From Candidatus Aenigmatarchaeota archaeon (lineage in GTDB: Archaea; Aenigmatarchaeota; Aenigmatarchaeia; GW2011-AR5), in contig JACQIE010000050.1 of the NCBI GenBank assembly GCA_016198645.1, positions 1-5,247 on the forward strand: DNA of 5,247 nucleotides, in the 5' to 3' direction. Positions 1 to 3,896 of the stretch are shown here, piece by piece (positions within the stretch are counted from its first letter, which is position 1; the number at the start of each line of letters is the position of its first letter). The notes under the pieces are model-generated. The model saw only the letters and a program-made list of their open reading frames with translations, did no database searches and was not told the DNA's origin. A program made the position numbers and the translations under genes.

Positions 1-372
1 GCTTCGCATATCAGTAAGATATTCGTCCCCTTCGCCTTCCGGCAGATAAGGGGGGTTGAATGCTATCAGGTCGTATTTATCGCGCACTGCTGCGAACAAA
101 TCGGATTCTACTGCCGTGATGGCAACATCGTTTGCTATCGCGTTTTTCCGGGTGGCGGCAATCGAGTCTTTGCTTACATCAGTTGCCGTGACAATTGCGC
201 CTTTCTTTGCCATCATTATCGCGATGATGCCCGAGCCGCATCCCATGTCCAGGCATCCCATGCCCGGTTTCGCGGCTTTGCGCGCTTCCTCTGCCAGAAG
301 CAGCGAATCCTCTTCCGGATAATAGGCGTTCTCCGGCACGTCCAGTTCTATGCCGCTGCGAAAGAATTTCAT
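1..372 (-). CDS. hemK2: HemK2/PrmC-type protein-glutamine N5-methyltransferase, N-terminal part (C-terminus beyond the left edge)
   Basis: The frame is open from an ATG at 372 to the left edge, giving 124 residues without a stop. It shows the class I SAM-dependent methyltransferase core: the glycine-rich SAM-binding motif LDMGCGSGI at residues 41-49, the acidic end of strand 2 in ATD (63-65), and the NPPY motif at 106-109 followed by LPEGEGDEYL. NPPY marks N-methyltransferases of planar amide or amine groups. The short N-terminus before motif I (MKFFRSGIELDVPENAYYPEEDSLLL) lacks the helical domain of bacterial PrmC, as in archaeal and eukaryotic HemK2/Mtq2. By family it would methylate the glutamine of the GGQ loop of release factor aRF1, usually with a Trm112-like partner; none is visible here. 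Family members run to about 190-200 residues, so roughly the last third is missing. The start is supported by a TATA-like box about 26 bases upstream. A related small-molecule or rRNA methyltransferase cannot be excluded. Confidence 0.87.
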   Translation of the reverse strand, partial: MKFFRSGIELDVPENAYYPEEDSLLLAEEARKAAKPGMGCLDMGCGSGIIAIMMAKKGAIVTATDVSKDSIAATRKNAIANDVAITAVESDLFAAVRDKYDLIAFNPPYLPEGEGDEYLTDMRS

Positions 373-394
373 GCGAAGATTCGCCAAGAAGAGG

Positions 395-408
395 ATTTAA
401 CCTTTTTG
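395..408 (-). promoter_or_regulatory. Archaeal TATA box and BRE for the HemK2-type gene
   Basis: Read on the minus strand, CAAAAAGG (408-401) is followed by TTAAAT (400-395). This looks like a BRE followed by a TATA element. Its centre lies about 25 bases before the ATG at 372, so transcription would begin at or next to the start codon and the mRNA would be leaderless. No Shine-Dalgarno precedes the ATG. Confidence 0.6.
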
Positions 409-522
409 CGTGATTGAACTGGGCATGAAATCTGCAAATCGCCTGCTCGGGTGTTTAGTAAGGAAAGATGGATTATCATGCATGAGAAAGCTTGGCAGGT
501 TCGTTTCCGGCTTTATTACAAG

Positions 523-628
523 GAATTCCTCGTATACACAACGAGGGAAAGTTTTTGTTGTATTACGAGGAATTCAAAGATTCCTCGTATACCCAAAGAC
601 TTTCTGCAAAAAGTCTTTGTTGTACTTG
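523..628. repeat. Cluster of hairpins built from a degenerate, partly duplicated unit
   Basis: Three hairpins lie in a row. The first is imperfect (526-533 with 541-548, 7-base loop, one G-T pair). The second is perfect: TACGAGGAAT at 564-573 pairs with ATTCCTCGTA at 580-589. The third is also perfect: CAAAGACTTT at 594-603 pairs with AAAGTCTTTG at 610-619. The second and third share one geometry, a 10-bp stem with a 6-base loop, and lie 4 bases apart. A 12-bp perfect inverted repeat, GAATTCCTCGTA at 523-534 against 564-575, offers the second hairpin's left arm another partner. Two copies of a longer unit are visible: ATTCCTCGTATAC at 525-537 and 580-592, each followed by an AAAGTnTTTGTTGTAnTT block at 549-565 and 611-627. 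The copies differ by a 7-base length change. It could be a REP/BIME-like palindromic element or a structured RNA read from the minus strand. Confidence 0.75.
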
Positions 629-634
629 TTTACC

Positions 635-656
635 GTTTAGCAGAAAAACGCTAACC
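635..656 (-). terminator. Possible transcription terminator of the Yip1-family gene
   Basis: On the minus strand, about 27 bases after the Yip1-family stop codon, GTTAGC (655-650) can pair with GCTAAAC (641-635) with one bulged base, and the sequence between carries a run of five T. Archaeal termination depends mainly on T-rich stretches in the non-template strand, so the T run may matter more than the stem. The hairpins further downstream (619-526) could also contribute. The evidence is weak but the position fits. Confidence 0.35.
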
Positions 657-682
657 TGCATTTTGCTTCATCAGGACAAAGC

Positions 683-1240
683 TCACGACGTCATCATTCT
701 GGTGAACGATACTGACCAGAAAGCGAAAGCAGCAGCCACGACGACTGCAATAAGCGGCACGACAAGCACGGCCACAACCGCTCTGCCGGTGCTCATTTTC
801 TGCAGCGCCGAAATGCCTTTCACTTCAATATACAACGAGTAAAGCGATGCTACAATGCCTATGAAAGGAATTATGCCGAACAGTGCAGCAGGCGTTGCGC
901 CGTACGCCAGTGCACGGTAAGTGTTGGCGTAGCCGCTCTTCCCCCCGAGCATCTTGACAGCGATGTGCATTATGCCGGCAGATAAGAATAATACGGCAAT
1001 CTGAAGCAGCCATAGAATGGCCAGCCCTGCAATAACCGCGCCGCCCATCACGGGCATAGGCATGATTGAAAATCCGGCAGCCATCACCACCGCCAAAACG
1101 AGCAGCGGCACGCTCGAAATCACTGCATAGTATTTCATAGGTTCCGCCAGACCCTTTTCCTTCTTCACGGAAGCGAAAAACTTGTCCGGCCCCGTGACAA
1201 CCGACATGGCATTATGGAAAATGCTTTTCACGGCTTTCAT
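683..1240 (-). CDS. Yip1-family integral membrane protein
   Basis: This is a 185-residue protein with the layout of the prokaryotic Yip1 domain family. A short amphipathic N-terminus (MKAVKSIFHNAMSVVTGPDKFFASVKKEKGL) contains the typical 'P-x-x-F-F' segment before the membrane part. Hydrophobic segments lie near residues 37-57, 66-97 (probably one long or two short helices), 117-138 and 153-177. The central loop GGKSGYANTYRALAYGATP (99-117), followed by a hydrophobic IIPFIGIVASLYSLYIEVKGI stretch, is the most family-like part. Eukaryotic Yip1 proteins bind Rab GTPases in vesicle transport. The role of the archaeal and bacterial members is unknown, and I infer no more than a membrane-embedded protein. 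It is divergently paired with gltX and followed by the hairpin cluster. The ATG at 1240 is supported by a TATA box about 26 bases upstream. Confidence 0.8.
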   Translation of the reverse strand: MKAVKSIFHNAMSVVTGPDKFFASVKKEKGLAEPMKYYAVISSVPLLVLAVVMAAGFSIMPMPVMGGAVIAGLAILWLLQIAVLFLSAGIMHIAVKMLGGKSGYANTYRALAYGATPAALFGIIPFIGIVASLYSLYIEVKGISALQKMSTGRAVVAVLVVPLIAVVVAAAFAFWSVSFTRMMTS

Positions 1241-1262
1241 ATCTATCTACTGATCAGGACGG

Positions 1263-1281
1263 TATAAATAGGTTTTTTTCG
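1263..1281 (-). promoter_or_regulatory. TATA box and BRE for the Yip1-family gene
   Basis: On the minus strand, CGAAAAAAACC (1281-1271) precedes TATTTATA (1270-1263). The TATA centre is about 26 bases before the ATG at 1240, which places the expected transcript start at or just before the codon. It is the clearest archaeal promoter in the window. Confidence 0.7.
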
Positions 1282-1284
1282 GAA

Positions 1285-1300
1285 TTACAAACCTTAAATT
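1285..1300 (+). promoter_or_regulatory. TATA box and BRE for gltX
   Basis: The purine-rich TACAAACC (1286-1293) precedes TTAAATT (1294-1300). The TATA centre is about 28 bases before the gltX ATG, so the transcript would have no leader or only a few bases. Its BRE stands nearly back to back with the BRE of the Yip1-family promoter (1271-1281). Confidence 0.6.
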
Positions 1301-1324
1301 GTTGCATCTGCAATACATTATTTC

Positions 1325-2968
1325 ATGGAAGACCTACACTCACTTGTAAGACTCTATTCTCTTGCGAACGCCGTTGAGCACGACGGCAAAGCCGTGGAAA
1401 ACAGCGTCTTAAGCAAGCTTCTCGGCGACAAGCCGGAGCTGCGCGCGCACGTCCAGGAGCTCCGCTCTCTTGTCGAGGATGAGGTGAAGAAAGTGAACGC
1501 TCTTTCTCCCGAGAAACAGAAACAGGAACTGGACGACGGAGGCTACGTGAAAGAGGAGAAGAAGGAAGAAAAGAAGGAACTGCCGGAGCTGGATGTGGAC
1601 AGGAAGGGGTTTGTCGTACGCTTTGCACCCAATCCGGACGGCGCGCTGCATCTCGGCAATGCGCGCCCTGCGCTGCTTAGCGACGAATATGCCAAGAAAT
1701 ACAGCGGAAAGTTTATCCTTCGTTTCGATGACACGGACCCGAAGATAAAGGTGCCGGAGAAGCGGTTCTATTCATGGATACGCGAAGACCTGAAGTGGCT
1801 CGGCGTTAATGTCCACAAGGAGGTCATTTCCTCATCGCGGTTGCCGATTTATTACAAGCACGCTGCGGAGCTCATATCAAGAGACGCCGCGTACGTTTGC
1901 ACGTGCGGCGATGCATGGAAGACCGCGCGCGATGCGGGCAAGCCGTGCGTGTGCCGTTCACTGGACAGGAAAGAGAATGCAAAACGCTGGAAAGCCATGC
2001 TTTCCCATAAGTTCAAGGAAGGCGAAGCCGTGCTGCGCATAAAGACGGACATAGAAGCAAAGAATCCTGCAGCGCGCGACTGGCCCGCCGTGCGCATCGT
2101 TGACAGTCCCGTTCACCCGTTGAAAAAAGCCCACGTATGGCCGCTCTACAATTTTGCTTCAGCCATAGACGACCACTTGCTGGAAATAACCCACATATTC
2201 CGCGGGCAGGAGCATTCCACGAACGAGGTGAAGCAGCGTTATCTTTACGAGCACATGGGCTGGAAATATCCCGAAGTTATAATTTTAGGAAGGTTCTCAA
2301 TGTCCGACATGGTTCTGAGCAAAAGCGAGATAAGAGCCGGCATAGAAAAAGGCGATTTCCAGGGCTGGGACGACCCAAAGGCCGGAACGCTGCGCTCGTT
2401 CCGCCGCCGCGGCTTCCTGCCCGAAGCGCTGCGGAAAATCGTAGTGGAAGTCGGTGCGCGGCCCAACGACATAACCATTTCAACGGAAAATCTGGCTGCT
2501 TACAACAGAAAGATGGTCGATATTACCGCGCCCAGATTCTTCTTCGTCGCCGAGCCGAAGCCGATAACGCTCAAGGGAAACGTGAAAAAATCAGTGAGCG
2601 CAAAAATCCATCCGGCAAGGGAGGCGCTGCGCACGATACTCGTAGGCAGCAAAATCTACGTTGATAAGGAGGATTTCGACAAGTACAAAGGCATAGAAGT
2701 CCGTCTCAAGGACTTCTGTAACGTGAAGCTTGCGGATATGGCAGAAGTAACCGGTTATGATATCAAGCCCACGCCGAAGATACACTGGGTTCCCGAAAAA
2801 AGCGTGACCGTGCGCGTCATCACGCCCACAGGCACGATAACAGGCATTGGTGAAAGAAATATACTCAAGGCGAAGAAAGGGCAGGTCGTCCAGTTCGAGC
2901 GCTTCGGCTTCGTGCGCATTGAGAACAAGGAAAAGAGCAGCGTTGACTGCATCTTTTCGCACGAATAA
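1325..2968 (+). CDS. gltX: Glutamyl-tRNA synthetase, archaeal type (class Ib aminoacyl-tRNA synthetase)
   Basis: The 547-residue enzyme attaches glutamate to tRNA(Glu) using ATP in the cytoplasm, and is full length for archaeal GluRS. Residues 1-93 form the archaeal N-terminal helical extension, ending in a Lys/Glu-rich linker (76-88). The Rossmann catalytic fold starts with RFAPNPDGALHLGN, with the HIGH-equivalent HLGN at 109-112. DDTDP (135-139) and IFRGQEH (291-297) follow, then the KMSKS-equivalent LSKS at 331-334 and GWDDPKAGTLRSFRRRG (347-363). Cysteines 192, 194, 208 and 210 (C-x-C with a 13-residue gap to C-x-C) look like a zinc site. The C-terminal beta-barrel anticodon-binding region includes GIEVRLKDFCNVKL, IHWVP and VVQFERFGFVRI (520-531). 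In archaea using the indirect route to Gln-tRNA, this enzyme also charges tRNA(Gln), with GatDE amidating the product. Whether that holds here depends on genes outside the window. The ATG follows a TATA box; no other start is plausible. Confidence 0.97.
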   Translation: MEDLHSLVRLYSLANAVEHDGKAVENSVLSKLLGDKPELRAHVQELRSLVEDEVKKVNALSPEKQKQELDDGGYVKEEKKEEKKELPELDVDRKGFVVRFAPNPDGALHLGNARPALLSDEYAKKYSGKFILRFDDTDPKIKVPEKRFYSWIREDLKWLGVNVHKEVISSSRLPIYYKHAAELISRDAAYVCTCGDAWKTARDAGKPCVCRSLDRKENAKRWKAMLSHKFKEGEAVLRIKTDIEAKNPAARDWPAVRIVDSPVHPLKKAHVWPLYNFASAIDDHLLEITHIFRGQEHSTNEVKQRYLYEHMGWKYPEVIILGRFSMSDMVLSKSEIRAGIEKGDFQGWDDPKAGTLRSFRRRGFLPEALRKIVVEVGARPNDITISTENLAAYNRKMVDITAPRFFFVAEPKPITLKGNVKKSVSAKIHPAREALRTILVGSKIYVDKEDFDKYKGIEVRLKDFCNVKLADMAEVTGYDIKPTPKIHWVPEKSVTVRVITPTGTITGIGERNILKAKKGQVVQFERFGFVRIENKEKSSVDCIFSHE

Positions 2969-3020
2969 CGTGATGGGTTAAAACAGCCAAAAGCTGAAAA
3001 CGAAGGTCCGTTACCTAATC

Positions 3021-3036
3021 ACCAAATAATTTAAGC
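3021..3036 (+). promoter_or_regulatory. TATA box and BRE for the 50-residue membrane protein gene
   Basis: ACCAAAT (3021-3027) followed by AATTTAAGC (3028-3036) forms a BRE plus TATA element, centred about 27 bases before the ATG at 3059. This matches the spacing at the other genes and is the main reason to trust so short a gene. Confidence 0.55.
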
Positions 3037-3058
3037 ATTTCTCCCAATATTCTGGGTT

Positions 3059-3211
3059 ATGTTCAGGCCTGAAGACATTTTTTTCTGCATTCTTCAGGTC
3101 GTCGCAGCACTGCTCATTTTCTTCCGCGTGGACTGGATGCCTGACTTTATCCTGATACCGGTCGCATTTCTGCTCGTCATTTCCGGCCTTATAGACCTGT
3201 TCGGCGGGTAA
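3059..3211 (+). CDS. Small two-helix membrane protein (50 residues), unknown function
   Basis: An ATG at 3059 opens a 50-codon frame ending in TAA at 3209-3211. The product starts MFRPEDIFFC and ends ISGLIDLFGG. Two hydrophobic helices are visible, near residues 7-22 and 29-47, joined by a short charged turn, RVDWMPD (23-29). The second ends in an LIDLF motif. The pattern suggests a helical hairpin in the membrane with both ends on the same side, probably the cytoplasm. I recognise no named family. Support comes from its own archaeal-type promoter with the local 27-base spacing, from hydrophobic residues falling in two clean blocks, and from its placement 90 bases after gltX and 14 bases before the stop of the convergent YrdC gene. 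Its first codons contain an unusual palindrome and hairpin (3062-3100). Confidence 0.62.
   Translation: MFRPEDIFFCILQVVAALLIFFRVDWMPDFILIPVAFLLVISGLIDLFGG
3062..3100 (+). promoter_or_regulatory. Palindrome, hairpin and T run at the 5' end of the small membrane protein gene
   Basis: TTCAGGCCTGAA (3062-3073) is a perfect 12-bp palindrome starting immediately after the ATG. In addition, GGCCTGAAGA (3066-3075) can pair with TCTTCAGGTC (3091-3100), including one G-U pair, around a 15-base loop holding seven consecutive T (3078-3084). It could be a terminator for gltX transcripts, a translation-limiting structure at the start of a leaderless mRNA, or a protein-binding site. Coincidence within coding sequence is possible. 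Confidence 0.35.
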
Positions 3212-3215
3212 ACAG

Positions 3216-3220
3216 AAAAA
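3216..3220 (-). terminator. T-run terminator candidate for the YrdC gene
   Basis: On the minus strand, a run of five T lies 6 bases after the stop codon of the YrdC-domain gene, in GATTTTTCTG. No stem precedes it. Short T tracts of this kind end many archaeal transcripts. It lies in the 14-base gap between two convergent genes. Confidence 0.4.
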
Positions 3221-3225
3221 TCGCA

Positions 3226-3819
3226 TCATCGCTTTCCGAGAATCCGCGCAATAGCTTTTTCTGATATCGGACCCTGCCTCAGCACAAAGTGCTTTGTCGT
3301 GTCATAAATCGTGGACGCCCTTCTCTTTCGCAGCCTGCCCCCGTCCACTATTGCGTCTACTTTGCCGCCAAAAAGCGCCACGACTCCTCGTGCGTCGTAA
3401 ATTGGCGGTTCGTCTGCAAGGTTCGCGGATGTTGCGGTAAGCGGTTTTTCCAATCTTTTTGAAATCGCGTTTGCAAAGTCGTGCGAGGAAATGCGGAAAG
3501 CGACCGAGCTTTCGTTTTTCGTGGGCACGACCAGCGTAAGAGGGCCCGGCATGAACGCTCTCGCGAGCTTTTTCGTTTCTTCGTTTATCATCGCATACTT
3601 TTTCATCACGGCAAGGCTCGGCACGATGACAGGAAGCCTTTTTTCCACGTTTCTGCCCTTCGCTTTGAATACCTTTCTTACGGCGCGCGGATTCGTCCAG
3701 TCCGCGCCGATGCCGTAGCTCGTTTCCGTGGGATACACGACGACGCCGCCCTTTCTGATTATCGCGGCTGCTTTTGACGGGGCGTTCTTGTCGCCAGTCG
3801 CCAGAATGAGAGTCTTCAT
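3226..3819 (-). CDS. sua5: L-threonylcarbamoyladenylate synthase, YrdC/Sua5 family, YrdC domain only
   Basis: The 197-residue protein condenses threonine, bicarbonate and ATP into threonylcarbamoyl-AMP, the first step of t6A formation at position 37 of tRNAs reading ANN codons. The Kae1-containing KEOPS complex then transfers the group in archaea. The YrdC fold is complete: VVVYPTETSYGIGAD (26-40) matches the substrate-binding P-T-D/E-T-x-Y-G-L/I segment. KAKGR (52-56) with K60 supplies the basic motif, PGPLTLVVP (91-99) the nucleotide-site loop, and FRIS (108-111) and PLTATSAN (126-133) the conserved core. STIYD (169-173) and LRQGPIS (180-186) close the domain. The usual K-P after the KxR motif is K-R (60-61) here. 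Many archaeal Sua5 proteins carry an extra C-terminal domain and reach about 340 residues; this one stops after YrdC, like bacterial TsaC/YrdC. The ATG at 3819 is supported by a TATA box about 26 bases upstream. A YciO-like paralogue with another role remains possible. Confidence 0.93.
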   Translation of the reverse strand: MKTLILATGDKNAPSKAAAIIRKGGVVVYPTETSYGIGADWTNPRAVRKVFKAKGRNVEKRLPVIVPSLAVMKKYAMINEETKKLARAFMPGPLTLVVPTKNESSVAFRISSHDFANAISKRLEKPLTATSANLADEPPIYDARGVVALFGGKVDAIVDGGRLRKRRASTIYDTTKHFVLRQGPISEKAIARILGKR

Positions 3820-3834
3820 AACCAGAATTCTTGC

Positions 3835-3847
3835 TATATATATTTAT
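3835..3847 (-). promoter_or_regulatory. TATA box for the YrdC gene
   Basis: On the minus strand, ATAAATATATATA (3847-3835) is a long A/T-rich TATA element. Its upstream part is centred about 25 bases before the ATG at 3819. The BRE position (GTTGCC) is poor in A, unlike the other promoters here. The expected transcript is leaderless. Confidence 0.6.
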
Positions 3848-3859
3848 GGCAACGCCTTG

Positions 3860-3876
3860 CAGAAAGCTTTTAAAGC
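3860..3876 (+). promoter_or_regulatory. TATA box and BRE for the unidentified long gene
   Basis: CAGAAAGC (3860-3867) followed by TTTTAAA (3868-3874) forms a BRE and TATA element whose centre is 26 bases before the ATG at 3897. The TATA box lies inside a symmetrical sequence, GCTTTTAAAGC (3866-3876), so the BRE would have to set its direction. A second A/T-rich block, ATATTTTATA (3879-3888), is too close to the ATG to serve as the TATA box. Confidence 0.55.
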
Positions 3877-3896
3877 ATATATTTTATAGTTACTCT

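Larger units (their letters stand above)
373..682. other. 310-bp spacer without a convincing gene
   Basis: This stretch lies between two minus-strand genes: downstream of the Yip1-family gene and upstream of the HemK2-type gene. It holds the HemK2-type promoter at its left end, a hairpin and repeat cluster in the middle (523-628) and a possible terminator of the Yip1-family gene at its right end (635-656). Positions 409-520 show no RNA gene or motif I recognise. Several short overlapping plus-strand frames are open here, but none has a recognisable protein, a promoter or consistent codon use, so I do not call them. Confidence 0.7.

Noticed and set aside
400..520. tRNA or other small RNA gene in the left spacer
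   Set aside because: I looked for a T-arm GTTCRANNC motif and paired acceptor ends on both strands and found no consistent cloverleaf.
523..628. CRISPR array or remnant
   Set aside because: There are only two degenerate repeat copies, they contain hairpins themselves, and there are no unique spacers of regular length and no cas gene in the window.
410..654. Short plus-strand reading frames over the hairpin cluster as small genes
   Set aside because: Three frames are open at once because the repeats lack stops. The products show no family, no consistent codon use and no promoter at the local 26-base spacing, and the sequence is better explained as palindromic repeats.
2137..2664. A 175-residue plus-strand frame inside gltX
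   Set aside because: It overlaps the catalytic and KMSKS-equivalent regions of gltX in another frame and reads as Arg/Gly-rich shadow sequence.
2984..2996. CAGC/GCTG hairpin after gltX as its terminator
   Set aside because: The stem is only 4 bp and no T run follows on the plus strand, so it falls below what I would call. The T run at 3078-3084 is the better candidate.
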